This document shows positions 1 to 6,652 of a DNA stretch of 6,652 nucleotides, piece by piece. The stretch lies in contig JANREF010000134.1 in the NCBI GenBank assembly GCA_030726195.1, positions 1-6,652 of the forward strand, written 5' to 3'. Each line of letters starts with the position of its first letter. Within the stretch, counting starts at the first letter, position 1. The translations under genes and the position numbers were made by a program. Source of the DNA: Burkholderiaceae bacterium (GTDB taxonomy: Bacteria > Pseudomonadota > Gammaproteobacteria > Burkholderiales > Burkholderiaceae_C). The notes under the pieces were generated by a model. It was not told the DNA's origin and did no database searches. It was given only the letters and a program-made list of their open reading frames with translations.

Positions 1-2505
1 CTTGCCGCGGCTGTTACCGCCCGGGTGACTGCTGCTGGTATGACCGCTGCTGGTGTTACCGCTGCCGTTGTTACCGCTACTCCTAGCCGCTTTGTTGGCA
101 CCTGCGTTGGCCGCACCGTTTGCAGCAGCGTTGGCAGGTTTGGCCTTGATACCTTCGCGTGGCGGCAAGCCCGTGTGCTGCGTGAGTATGCGACCGGGCC
201 GCGCCTTAAGCGGCGTGCTGTTTTTACGCCTAGGGCTGGTGTAGGCGCCCGTGGCCAGCGGCTGGTAGCTGGGAATGAGGTGGTGTTTGCCATTGCCAAT
301 GAGGTCGGCGCGCCCCATTGACTTCAGGGCCTCGCGCAACAACGGCCAGTTGTTGGAGTCGTGGTAGCGCAAAAATGCTTTGTGCAAACGCCTGCGCTTG
401 TCACCGCGCACAATGTCCACCGTCTCCGAGTCGCGCCCTACTTTGCGCAGCGGGTTTTTGCCCGAGTGATACATGGCTGTGGCGGTGGCCATGGGGCTGG
501 GGTAAAAGGTCTGCACTTGGTCAGCCTTGAAGCCATTGGCTTTGAGCCACACGGCCAAATTCATCATGTCTTCATCACGCGTGCCTGGGTGGGCTGCAAT
601 AAAGTAAGGAATGAGGTATTGCTTCTTGCCCGCTTGCTCGCTGAACTTGTCGAACATGTGCTTGAAGCGGTCGTAGGTGCCAATGCCCGGCTTCATCATT
701 TTGGACAAGGGGTCGCCCTCGGTGTGCTCTGGCGCAATCTTGAGGTAGCCGCCCACGTGGTGGGTGACCAGCTCTTTCACGTACTCGGGTGACTCCACAG
801 CCAAGTCGTAGCGCAGGCCTGAGCTGACCAAAATTTTCTTCACGCCCTTGAGCGCGCGCGCGCGCCTGTACATGTTGATGAGCGGCGTGTGATCGGTGTT
901 GAGGTTGGAGCAAATGCCGGGATACACACAGCTGGGCTTGCGGCACGCAGCCTCGATGGCAGGGCTTTTGCAGCCAATGCGGTACATGTTGGCCGTGGGG
1001 CCGCCAAGGTCTGAAATCACACCCGTAAACCCGGTGACCGAGTCGCGAATGGCCTCAACCTCTTTGATCACAGAATCTTCCGAGCGGCTTTGAATCACGC
1101 GGCCTTCGTGCTCAGTGATGGAGCAAAAGGTACAACCACCAAAGCAGCCACGCATGATGTTGACTGAGAACCGGATCATCTCCCACGCAGGAATTTTGGT
1201 CTCGCCGTCAAAGCCGCCTTGTTTGTCGGCGTATTTGGGGTGTGGGCTTCGCGCGTAGGCCAAGTCGAACACGTGGTCCATCTCAGGCGTGGTGAGCGGT
1301 ATGGGCGGTGGTGTGATCCACACGTCGCGTGCCACATGGCCCTCGCCGTGCGCCTGTACCAAGGCACGTGCGTTGCCGGGGTTGGTTTCCAAGTGCAGCA
1401 CACGGTTGGCGTGCGCATACAAAACCGGGTCGCGCTTGACCTGCTCGTACGACGGCAAGCGAATCACAGAGCGGTCGCGCGGGGGCGTGAAAACACCGCC
1501 TTTGCGGCTGGCCAAGGACGGGTTGACCACAAACTGCAGGGGCTTGACGTTGGCTGGTGCTGCGGCTACCCCAGATGCACCAGATGCACCAGATGCGGAA
1601 GAGGATGATGCGTTCTGTGTCTTGGCCTGCGCGCCAGCCTGTGCCGTTGCGGCCTCGGCAACAGCCTTGGCTTCGTCTTCGCGCGCGCAAGTCTCGCCCT
1701 GGGCTGCAGCTTGCTCAGACACCATGAGGTAGGGGTTGACGTGCGCATCGACGCGCCCGGGCTGGTCTACCTCTGTGGAGTCGATTTCATACCAACCCTC
1801 GGGCGTGTTGCGCACGGCAAAGGCGGTGCCACGCACGTCGGTGATGTCTTGAACCGCCTCGCCTTTGCCCAAGCGGTGGGCAATTTCGATGATGGCGCGC
1901 TCGGCGTTGCCGTACAGCAGCAAATCGCACTTGGAGTCCACCACCATAGAGCGGCGTACTTTGTCTTGCCAGTAGTCGTAATGCGCAATGCGGCGCAGCG
2001 AACCCTCAATACCGCCCAGCACAATGGGCACGTCCTTGTAGGCCTCGCGGCAACGCTGTGAGTACACCAAGGCGGCGCGATCGGGGCGCGAGCCGCCTTG
2101 CCCGCCCGCCGTGTAAGCATCGTCCGAGCGGATTTTGCGATCGGCCGTGTAGCGGTTGATCATGGAATCCATGTTGCCCGCGGTCACACCGTAGAACAGA
2201 TTGGGTTTGCCTAGCGCTTTAAAGGGCTCGGCGCTTTGCCAGTCGGGCTGGTCGATGATGCCTACTCGGAAGCCTTGCGCCTCCAAGGTGCGGCCGATGA
2301 CGGCCATGCCAAAGCTGGGGTGATCGACATAGGCGTCGCCCGTGACGATGATGATGTCGCAGCTGTCCCAACCCAAGGCGTCCATTTCGGCACGGCTTGT
2401 GGGCAAAAACTTGGCCACACCAAAGCGGTGTGCCCAGTATTTGCGGTAACTGGTGATGGGTTTGGCGTCTCGCGGGAAAAACGAAACGTCTATTGGCATG
2501 TTCAT
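1..2505 (-). CDS. ygiQ: YgiQ-family radical SAM protein (UPF0313), 3' end beyond the window
   Basis: At least 835 codons are open on the minus strand with no stop before the left edge, so the C-terminus is missing. The protein aligns from memory almost end to end with E. coli YgiQ (about 740 residues). Residues 1-260 are the UPF0313/radical SAM N-terminal domain, with [13 protein letters not shown] at 56-68. The radical SAM CX3CX2C cluster is C454, C458 and C461 ([16 protein letters not shown]), expected to hold the SAM-cleaving 4Fe-4S cluster. A second cysteine set lies at C512, C521, C526 and C532. HPGTRDED at 639-646 and the following segment match the DUF3362-type C-terminal domain. Two Ala/Ser-rich stretches are extra: a linker at about 262-322 and a Gly/Asn/Ser/Ala tail from about 756 onward. 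The start is uncertain: ATG codons lie at 2505 and 2499, neither with a clear Shine-Dalgarno, and an in-frame stop at 2536-2538 limits any extension. The family's substrate is not known to me; identity is secure, function is not. Confidence 0.95.
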   Translation of the reverse strand, partial: MNMPIDVSFFPRDAKPITSYRKYWAHRFGVAKFLPTSRAEMDALGWDSCDIIIVTGDAYVDHPSFGMAVIGRTLEAQGFRVGIIDQPDWQSAEPFKALGKPNLFYGVTAGNMDSMINRYTADRKIRSDDAYTAGGQGGSRPDRAALVYSQRCREAYKDVPIVLGGIEGSLRRIAHYDYWQDKVRRSMVVDSKCDLLLYGNAERAIIEIAHRLGKGEAVQDITDVRGTAFAVRNTPEGWYEIDSTEVDQPGRVDAHVNPYLMVSEQAAAQGETCAREDEAKAVAEAATAQAGAQAKTQNASSSSASGASGASGVAAAPANVKPLQFVVNPSLASRKGGVFTPPRDRSVIRLPSYEQVKRDPVLYAHANRVLHLETNPGNARALVQAHGEGHVARDVWITPPPIPLTTPEMDHVFDLAYARSPHPKYADKQGGFDGETKIPAWEMIRFSVNIMRGCFGGCTFCSITEHEGRVIQSRSEDSVIKEVEAIRDSVTGFTGVISDLGGPTANMYRIGCKSPAIEAACRKPSCVYPGICSNLNTDHTPLINMYRRARALKGVKKILVSSGLRYDLAVESPEYVKELVTHHVGGYLKIAPEHTEGDPLSKMMKPGIGTYDRFKHMFDKFSEQAGKKQYLIPYFIAAHPGTRDEDMMNLAVWLKANGFKADQVQTFYPSPMATATAMYHSGKNPLRKVGRDSETVDIVRGDKRRRLHKAFLRYHDSNNWPLLREALKSMGRADLIGNGKHHLIPSYQPLATGAYTSPRRKNSTPLKARPGRILTQHTGLPPREGIKAKPANAAANGAANAGANKAARSSGNNGSGNTSSGHTSSSHPGGNSRGK
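1571..1597 (-). repeat. 9-bp tandem repeat inside the ygiQ linker
   Basis: The unit ccagatgca occurs three times in direct succession, the last copy with one mismatch at its final base. On the coding strand it encodes Ser-Gly-Ala type triplets (SGASGASG). It lies in the Ala/Ser-rich linker between the N-terminal domain and the radical SAM core. Being a multiple of three, changes in copy number would keep the reading frame. Confidence 0.8.
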
Positions 2506-2774
2506 GGGGGCTGGCAGACTTGGACTGTGGCGCGCTCAAGCGTGGCGCGCAGCCGCTGATTTTACGCCCAGCAAGCCCAAACACCTACAGACGGCCCCAG
2601 TACCCCCACGCGCCAGCCCTTCATTGCCCAGCAACTGCAGTTAAAACGGGAACAACACCAGCGCACGCTGCACGCCGTAATCCCTTGCGCACAGCCGCAG
2701 GTCAATGCCGGCAACAGTTGGCATATGCATGCGCAACAGTTCACACCAGTATGTGCACGCGGCACGCACAGACG
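2506..2774. other. Intergenic gap upstream of ygiQ
   Basis: No convincing gene is seen here. A cysteine-rich minus-strand reading frame (2562-2786) has no family resemblance and runs into the terminator. The gap must contain the ygiQ leader and promoter. The best match I find on the minus strand is TTGACC at 2699-2704 with a poor -10 (GATTAC) 17 bases further on, which is too weak to call. The stretch also holds a direct repeat GCAACAGTT (2711-2719 and 2733-2741) flanking the overlapping palindromes GCATATGC and GCATGC. Confidence 0.5.
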
Positions 2775-2802
2775 AAAAAAAGCCACCCGAAGGTGGCTTT
2801 TT
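2775..2802 (-). terminator. Intrinsic terminator of livK
   Basis: A perfect 6-bp GC-rich stem (2782-2787 with 2792-2797) closes a four-base loop. Read on the minus strand the loop is UUCG closed by C-G, the extra-stable tetraloop type. It is followed by seven U residues, and the A/T flanks extend the pairing. It begins 18 bases after the livK stop codon. Because the plus strand also ends in a T run, it could work in both directions, but no plus-strand gene precedes it here. Confidence 0.92.
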
Positions 2803-2820
2803 CAGCGTCTCAGACAGTGA

Positions 2821-3993
2821 TTAACGAATCACGGCCAAAGAGGTACGCTTGCCGTCGCGGTAAGTCATCAACGTCAGGGCACCATTCTTGATGTCGCCTT
2901 TTTCGTCGAAGCTGATGGTACCGGTCACGCCTTGGTAGCCGTCTGTCTTGGCCAAGAATGGCAAGTACACAGCTGGGTCAGCCGAGTCGGCACGCTTCAT
3001 AGCGTCGGCCATCACTTTAACTGCGTCGTACACGTAAGGCGCGTACACCTGAACTTCTACGCCGTACTTGGCTTGGAAGTCAGCACGGAACTTGTCCATG
3101 GCAGGCTTGCCTGCGTCGTCAACACCACCGGCTTCTGCACAGTAGACTTGGTTGTCGGCCAGGCCGTCACCAGCCAAAGCTGGCAAGCCAGAGCTACAAA
3201 TGCCATCGCCGCCCATGAACTTGGCTTCGATACCCAGTTGCTTCATCTGCTTGAGCATAGGACCTGCAACAGCGTCCATACCACCGAAGAACACCACATC
3301 AGGCTTCTTGCCTTTGATGGAGGTCAGGATGGCGTTGAAGTCGGTGGCTTTGTCGTTGGTGAATTCACGAGCAACAACGCTGCCGCCAGCAGCGGCTACG
3401 CCTTTTTCGAATTCGTCAGCAACACCTTGGCCGTAAGCGGTACGGTCGTCGATCACTGCAACGGTTTTGCCGCCCAATGTTTCGATAGCGTAGCGGCCCA
3501 ATGTGCCACCCAATTGTGTGTCGTCAGCAACCAAGCGGAACGCTGTGTTGAAGCCTTGACGTGTGTACTTGGGGTTGGTGGCAGATGGTGACACCTGTGG
3601 CAAACCTGCGTCGTTGTAGATTTTTGACGCTGGAATGGTGGTACCAGAGTTCAAGTGACCCACAACACCGTTGACTTTCGCGTCAACCAATTTTTGCGCG
3701 GCAGCAGTGCCTTGCTTTGGATCGGCTGCGTCGTCTTCAGCGAGCAGTTCGAACGTTACTGGGCGGCCACCGAGGGTCATGCCAGATGCGTTCAACTCTT
3801 CGATAGCCATGCGGCCACCGTTTTCGTTGTCTTTACCCAAGTGGGCAATCGCACCACTGGTTGGGCCAACGTGACCAATTTTGACGACCATTGGTGCGTC
3901 TGCTGCGGGTGCTGCGGCTTCTTCTTTTTGGCCGCAAGCTGCCAGTGCTGCAACAGCGGCAGCAACGACGGCTAGTTTGATCTTCATTTGCAT
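2821..3993 (-). CDS. livK: Branched-chain amino acid-type ABC transporter substrate-binding lipoprotein (LivK-like)
   Basis: This is a 390-residue type I periplasmic binding protein of the LivJ/LivK (Peripla_BP_6) group, which captures small solutes in the periplasm for an ABC importer. Residues 1-20 form a lipoprotein signal peptide: MQMKIK, a hydrophobic core, then the lipobox LAAC with Cys20 as the predicted lipidated residue, followed by an Ala/Glu-rich tether. The mature fold starts near VVKIGHVGPTSG (36-47). GHLNSGTTIPAS (112-123) and VSPSATNP (134-141) match the segments that form the ligand site in LivJ/LivK. At the place of the LivJ FMGPEG loop this protein has FMGGDG (259-264), so Asp263 probably replaces the ligand-binding Glu. 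Cys266 and Cys285 could form a disulfide. The start at 3993 is preferred because AAGGA lies five bases upstream; an upstream in-frame start at 4053 would add 20 residues before the signal peptide. No permease or ATPase gene is adjacent. The family is clear, but the ligand could be another amino acid or an aromatic or amide compound. Confidence 0.93.
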   Translation of the reverse strand: MQMKIKLAVVAAAVAALAACGQKEEAAAPAADAPMVVKIGHVGPTSGAIAHLGKDNENGGRMAIEELNASGMTLGGRPVTFELLAEDDAADPKQGTAAAQKLVDAKVNGVVGHLNSGTTIPASKIYNDAGLPQVSPSATNPKYTRQGFNTAFRLVADDTQLGGTLGRYAIETLGGKTVAVIDDRTAYGQGVADEFEKGVAAAGGSVVAREFTNDKATDFNAILTSIKGKKPDVVFFGGMDAVAGPMLKQMKQLGIEAKFMGGDGICSSGLPALAGDGLADNQVYCAEAGGVDDAGKPAMDKFRADFQAKYGVEVQVYAPYVYDAVKVMADAMKRADSADPAVYLPFLAKTDGYQGVTGTISFDEKGDIKNGALTLMTYRDGKRTSLAVIR

Positions 3994-3998
3994 GGAAG

Positions 3999-4003
3999 TC
4001 CTT
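3999..4003 (-). promoter_or_regulatory. Shine-Dalgarno of livK
   Basis: AAGGA on the minus strand lies five bases before the ATG at 3993 and eleven before the second in-frame ATG at 3987. This favours 3993 as the start and argues against the longer reading frame from 4053. Confidence 0.75.
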
Positions 4004-4066
4004 GTATAACAAGTTGGTTTTAATAGGCGAGACGAGTTAGGCATACACCTCATTCATCACCGCGGA

Positions 4067-4095
4067 ACAATACATCAAATTGACGCAGGTTTCAG
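4067..4095 (-). promoter_or_regulatory. Candidate sigma70-type promoter of livK
   Basis: On the minus strand, CTGAAA (4090-4095, four of six matches to the -35 consensus) is followed after exactly 17 bases by TATTGT (4067-4072, four of six matches to the -10). Transcription would begin near 4060, giving a leader of about 66 bases. The modest hexamers and the palindrome just upstream would fit an activator-dependent promoter. This is read by eye only. Confidence 0.5.
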
Positions 4096-4099
4096 TGCG

Positions 4100-4137
4100 C
4101 CCTAGGGAAATGATTGCAAAACTAGGGAAATCCCTAG
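4100..4137. promoter_or_regulatory. CTAGGG/CCCTAG palindrome cluster, probable regulator-binding site of livK
   Basis: Two palindromes sit just upstream of the candidate livK -35. CCCTAGGG is at 4100-4107. CTAGGGA-AA-TCCCTAG, with perfect 7-bp arms and a 2-base spacer, is at 4122-4137. The sequence CTAGGGAAAT is directly repeated at 4102-4111 and 4122-4131, exactly 20 bases apart, so copies would lie on nearly the same helix face. With transcription starting near 4060 the first palindrome is centred near -43, the usual place for an activator touching RNA polymerase. The cognate regulator is unknown to me. Confidence 0.65.
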
Positions 4138-4208
4138 GTTCCATAAGTTTCATGCGCCTGCACGCTGCTTGCCTTATCAAAGGCCTCACCACCGACATTG
4201 GCAGCGCT

Positions 4209-4225
4209 ATTGGTCACGGACCAAT
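4209..4225 (-). other. Hairpin overlapping the holC stop codon
   Basis: ATTGGTC (4209-4215) pairs perfectly with GACCAAT (4219-4225) around a 3-base loop, enclosing the holC stop codon at 4214-4216. No U run follows on the minus strand, so it is not a canonical intrinsic terminator. It may stabilise the mRNA end, or it may be chance. No other terminator candidate is seen between holC and the livK promoter. Confidence 0.4.
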
Positions 4226-4699
4226 GGCCGTGTTGCTCAACGCCACGCCCATCTGAGCGAACTGCTTCCAGCGCGCCCGAGCCTGTGTGGTGCCCTGCGG
4301 CGTGACCACCTCAATGAGTTTTTCAAAGGCCTCGCAGCCCGGCACCCACTCTTGCAAGGTGCTGAGCAAGCGAAACCTAACGCCTGGCCCACACGCGCTG
4401 CTGGATGGACCCTGCGCGGGGTCAAGCTGCGGGAGTTGATCCAAGGACGTGACCAAGGCGATGGAACTGTGGACATGCACCGCGGCACTGGCCTCTGGTC
4501 GGCTGTGGGCTAGGAAGTCGGTGCGCCCAGAGCCCCACAATGCCTCGTCGATGGCGTTGATCTCGCTGGGCTGACACAGCACCACCATGGACTCTTGGTT
4601 GCGCAACACACGGGCGGCCAAGCGCGCGACGTGGCCAGCCACGTCTGCCACGCCCGTGTGGAACATCACCTCTTTCAACGCCACGCTTTGGTGCTGCAT
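4214..4699 (-). CDS. holC: DNA polymerase III subunit chi
   Basis: This 161-residue protein resembles HolC (147 residues in E. coli). HolC pairs with psi in the clamp-loader complex and binds the C-terminal tail of single-strand binding protein, linking the replicase to SSB-coated template. The family features visible are an N-terminal strand/helix (EVMFHTGVADVAGHVARLAA, 10-29), the core segment INAIDEALWGSGRTDFLAH (47-65), close to the E. coli LDEALW...FVPH segment, and the C-terminal helix ARARWKQFAQMG (140-151), which matches the region implicated in SSB contact. The middle is divergent, with a Ser/Gly-rich loop at about 95-106. The start is ATG at 4699, with AAAGG six bases upstream; a TTG directly before it is less likely. 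It lies 105 bases downstream of pepA on the same strand, the pepA-holC order common in proteobacteria, so co-transcription is likely. Sequence conservation in this family is low, hence slightly reduced confidence. Confidence 0.88.
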   Translation of the reverse strand: MQHQSVALKEVMFHTGVADVAGHVARLAARVLRNQESMVVLCQPSEINAIDEALWGSGRTDFLAHSRPEASAAVHVHSSIALVTSLDQLPQLDPAQGPSSSACGPGVRFRLLSTLQEWVPGCEAFEKLIEVVTPQGTTQARARWKQFAQMGVALSNTAIGP

Positions 4700-4705
4700 C
4701 AAACG

Positions 4706-4710
4706 CCTTT
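4706..4710 (-). promoter_or_regulatory. Shine-Dalgarno of holC
   Basis: AAAGG on the minus strand ends six bases before the ATG at 4699. This fixes the start at that ATG rather than at the adjacent TTG (4700-4702). Confidence 0.65.
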
Positions 4711-4771
4711 AACTCGCATGTTGTGAATGATGCCCTTGGTCTGTTGTTGGCCGTGCCCGAAACATCAATGG

Positions 4772-4801
4772 ACGTTCAGTTACGTTCAGTTACGCTCAGT
4801 T
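4772..4801. repeat. 10-bp tandem repeat between pepA and holC
   Basis: The unit acgttcagtt occurs three times in a row (third copy acgctcagtt), with a degenerate fourth copy (acttcag) running into the pepA stop codon. Read on the minus strand, the array places additional TAA and TGA triplets in more than one frame directly after the pepA stop (4805-4807). It lies within the 105-base gap before holC. Confidence 0.85.
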
Positions 4802-4804
4802 ACT

Positions 4805-6352
4805 TCAGCGCGCTTTTTTCACAGCGCGTTTGGCAGCAGCCGACGAACTCGCCCGCACAGGCGCTTGGGCCTGCGCAGCATGCTGCAAAACGTGTGTGAC
4901 CAACAATGGCACGGGGCGACCCGTCGCACCTTTGTTCGCGCCACTGACCCAGGCCGTGCCTGCAATATCCAAATGCGCCCACTTGTAGTCGCTGGTGAAT
5001 TTCTCTAAAAACTTCGCAGCTGTGATCGAGCCGCCTGCGCGACCGCCGCCAATGTTGGGGATGTCGGCAAAGTTGGACTTGAGTGCCGCGCCATAGGCCG
5101 CATCCAGTGGCATGCGCCAGCACAGGTCACCACTGGTCTCGCCGGCTTGCGACAAGGCATTCGCCAGGTCGTCGTCGGCGCAAAACATGCCGCTGCGCAC
5201 ATGGCCCAATGCAATCACACACGCACCGGTGAGCGTTGCAATGTCGATCACATGGTCTGGCTTGTAGCGGGTGGCGTAGGTCAAGGCGTCGCACAAGATG
5301 AGGCGGCCTTCGGCATCGGTGTTGAGGATTTCAATGGTTTGGCCGCTCATGCTGGTGACCACATCACCGGGCTTGACCGCACCTGCATCGGGCATGTTCT
5401 CGCAGCTGGGAATGAGTGCGACTACGTTGACCTTGGGCTGCAACTCGCCAATGGCTTGCATGGCGCCCAACACGCTGGCTGCACCGCCCATGTCGTATTT
5501 CATCTCGTCCATCTCTGGGCTGGGCTTGATGGAAATACCGCCCGTGTCAAAGGTAATGCCTTTGCCCACCAGCACCACAGGCGCTTGCGAGGCGGGTGCG
5601 CCCTTGTACTGCATGACGATGAAGCGCAGCGGCTGCACAGAGCCTTGGGCCACGGCCATGAACGCGCCCATCTTGAGTTTGGCCACTTCTTTGGGACCCA
5701 TGACTTGCACTTGCATGTTGCGCATGCGGCCCATGGCCTTGGCTTGCTCGCCCAAGTGTGTGGGCGTGGCCAAATTGGCTGGGCGGTTGGCCCACTCCTT
5801 GGCCACGGCTACACCGTTGGCCACGGCTTTGGCCACATCAAACTCGGCGCTGAGCGCTTGCAGCTTGTCGCCACACAGTGTGACTTTGGCCGCCAGCGCT
5901 TTGCCCACGGTATGGGCCTTGCTGGTGGTGTACAGGTAGGTGCCTTGCTCCACCGCACCGACCAGCGCATGGGCCCAGTCTCGCCCGGGGGTGGCCGCTT
6001 TGGCAGTACTTGGCGTCAAGGCCAAGGCATGGGTACTGACCATGACCGTTTTGGTACCGGCAGGCAGGCTGCGCAACACACCGCTCAAGGCCGAGCGCAC
6101 CGTGTCGGCATCGCCCTTACCTACATGCAAGGCCAGCACTTGCTTGGCAGCAAAGCGTGGGTCGGCGTAGCTTTGCAGCTGCTGCACACCACCCTTGCCC
6201 AATACGCCGGGCTTCACAACTTGCTTGAACCAGTCAGCAGCAGCGCTTTTGCCAGCGGGCAGCTTGGCCTCGCTTGGGGCGAGCAGCACCAGCACATCGG
6301 TACGCGCCAGACACGCAGCGTCGAAAGAAAGGTTTTTAAGTTCCACGTTCAT
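4805..6352 (-). CDS. pepA: Leucyl aminopeptidase, M17 family (cytosol aminopeptidase)
   Basis: This 515-residue protein (E. coli PepA: 503) removes N-terminal amino acids from peptides in the cytoplasm with a two-metal site, normally as a hexamer. The M17 signature NTDAEGRL is at 344-351. All expected active-site residues are present with the same spacing as in E. coli: metal ligands K264, D269, D287, D346 and E348, and catalytic K276 and R350. [20 protein letters not shown] (262-281) is the classic core segment. Residues 1-165 form the less conserved N-terminal domain. The C-terminal 25 or so residues are an Ala/Lys-rich tail beyond the conserved domain. The start at 6352 ([10 protein letters not shown]) fits the family, although no good Shine-Dalgarno is seen. 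E. coli PepA also acts as a DNA-binding protein in XerCD recombination and carAB control; nothing here shows whether this one does. It is followed by holC and diverges from lptF. Confidence 0.97.
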   Translation of the reverse strand: MNVELKNLSFDAACLARTDVLVLLAPSEAKLPAGKSAAADWFKQVVKPGVLGKGGVQQLQSYADPRFAAKQVLALHVGKGDADTVRSALSGVLRSLPAGTKTVMVSTHALALTPSTAKAATPGRDWAHALVGAVEQGTYLYTTSKAHTVGKALAAKVTLCGDKLQALSAEFDVAKAVANGVAVAKEWANRPANLATPTHLGEQAKAMGRMRNMQVQVMGPKEVAKLKMGAFMAVAQGSVQPLRFIVMQYKGAPASQAPVVLVGKGITFDTGGISIKPSPEMDEMKYDMGGAASVLGAMQAIGELQPKVNVVALIPSCENMPDAGAVKPGDVVTSMSGQTIEILNTDAEGRLILCDALTYATRYKPDHVIDIATLTGACVIALGHVRSGMFCADDDLANALSQAGETSGDLCWRMPLDAAYGAALKSNFADIPNIGGGRAGGSITAAKFLEKFTSDYKWAHLDIAGTAWVSGANKGATGRPVPLLVTHVLQHAAQAQAPVRASSSAAAKRAVKKAR

Positions 6353-6355
6353 AAT
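6350..6355 (+). promoter_or_regulatory. Candidate -10 of lptF overlapping the pepA start codon
   Basis: CATAAT matches five of six bases of the -10 consensus and lies about 27 bases before the lptF ATG. No good -35 is found at the right distance; TCGAAA at 6321-6326 is 23 bases away. It is offered only as a weak candidate. Confidence 0.3.
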
Positions 6356-6379
6356 GCAGGCTTGGTTATTGAGTTGGCT

Positions 6380-6408
6380 CTTATGTTATTCCATTCTTCG
6401 ATTCGCAA
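6380..6408 (-). promoter_or_regulatory. Candidate sigma70-type promoter of pepA
   Basis: On the minus strand, TTGCGA (6403-6408, four of six) is followed after 17 bases by CATAAG (6380-6385, four of six). The -10 covers the lptF start codon, and transcription would begin near 6373, about 20 bases before the pepA ATG. The 30-base gap between the divergent genes forces any pepA promoter to sit largely inside lptF. Confidence 0.4.
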
Positions 6409-6652
6409 AGACATGGCACGCAGCTTTTGGACAAGCTGGATGGTGTTATTCACCATCGTCATGACTTTGATGCTCATTCGCACGCTGGGCCTGGCCGCCG
6501 ATGGCCAGTTTGACCCCGAGTCGTTGTACTTGGCGTTGGGTTACTCCGCGGTTGGGCGCATGCCAACCGTGCTGTCGATTGCGCTGTTTGTCGCGGGGGT
6601 GTCGGCCATGTCGCGCATGTACCAGGACAGTGAAATGGTGATTTGGTTCAAC
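6383..6652 (+). CDS. lptF: LPS export permease LptF, N-terminal 90 residues only
   Basis: The frame runs from ATG at 6383 through the right edge without a stop, so only the beginning is present (full family length is about 360 residues). LptF is one of the two inner-membrane permease subunits of LptB2FGC, which extracts lipopolysaccharide from the inner membrane and pushes it along the Lpt bridge. The start [15 protein letters not shown] is typical of Burkholderiales LptF. Transmembrane helix 1 spans about 13-36 ([16 protein letters not shown]) and helix 2 about 57-76. [13 protein letters not shown] (77-89) is the cytoplasmic coupling segment that docks on the ATPase LptB; Glu84 falls at the same number as the E. 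coli LptF glutamate known to matter for that contact. It diverges from pepA with a 30-base gap. Only a weak GAG Shine-Dalgarno is seen nine bases upstream. Confidence 0.94.
   Translation, partial: MLFHSSIRKDMARSFWTSWMVLFTIVMTLMLIRTLGLAADGQFDPESLYLALGYSAVGRMPTVLSIALFVAGVSAMSRMYQDSEMVIWFN

Noticed and set aside
852..865. Alternating (GC)7 run, possibly Z-DNA prone
   Set aside because: It encodes a conserved Arg/Ala stretch (RRARALKG) of YgiQ, so codon content explains it.
2562..2786. Cysteine-rich 74-codon minus-strand frame in the intergenic gap
   Set aside because: It starts inside the livK terminator hairpin, has no Shine-Dalgarno and no resemblance to known small proteins.
2932..3591. Plus-strand open frame of 219 codons opposite livK
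   Set aside because: It mirrors the livK coding frame, and its composition (Val/Leu/His/Cys-rich) resembles no family I know.
3994..4053. 20-residue N-terminal extension of livK
   Set aside because: It would precede a complete lipoprotein signal peptide and lie in the proposed leader; a good Shine-Dalgarno supports the start at 3993.
4805..5123. Other minus-strand and plus-strand frames of about 90-130 codons across ygiQ, holC and pepA
   Set aside because: All overlap strongly supported genes in other frames and lack independent evidence.
5298..5939. Plus-strand open frame of 213 codons opposite pepA
   Set aside because: It is the antisense shadow of a well-supported M17 peptidase, with no recognisable motif or ribosome binding site.
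1..6652. Signs of a defence island, mobile element, CRISPR or other novel system
   Set aside because: All genes are recognisable chromosomal families in plausible order; no transposase, integrase, spaced repeat array or RNA gene was seen.

Overview
This window looks like an ordinary piece of a betaproteobacterial chromosome, most likely Burkholderiales and close to Comamonadaceae (Rhodoferax/Limnohabitans/Variovorax-like). The basis is the moderately high GC content, the sequence style of the proteins, and the gene order lptF / pepA / holC with lptF divergent. The genus is an inference. No mobile element, CRISPR array, phage gene or tRNA/rRNA gene was seen.

Layout from left to right. Positions 1-2505 (minus) hold nearly all of a YgiQ-type radical SAM protein. 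Its low-complexity C-terminus runs off the left edge. Positions 2506-2774 are a non-coding gap that must contain the ygiQ leader. A strong hairpin terminator (2775-2802) closes the next gene, a 390-residue LivK-type periplasmic binding lipoprotein (2821-3993, minus). That gene has its own ribosome binding site, a plausible sigma70-like promoter (4067-4095) and, just upstream of the promoter, a cluster of CTAGGG/CCCTAG half-sites (4100-4137) that looks like an activator or operator site. Next come holC (4214-4699, minus; DNA polymerase III chi) and pepA (4805-6352, minus; leucyl aminopeptidase), probably co-transcribed as pepA-holC. The first 90 codons of lptF (6383 to the right edge, plus) diverge from pepA across only 30 bases.

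These are mostly housekeeping functions: peptide turnover, replication clamp-loader/SSB linkage, LPS export, amino-acid or related solute capture, and a conserved radical SAM protein of unknown reaction. I see no evidence of a previously undescribed multi-gene system. The points most worth checking are the CTAGGG operator cluster at livK, the isolation of livK from any transporter genes, the second four-cysteine set and low-complexity expansions in YgiQ, the 10-bp tandem repeat after pepA, and the compact pepA/lptF divergent start region.
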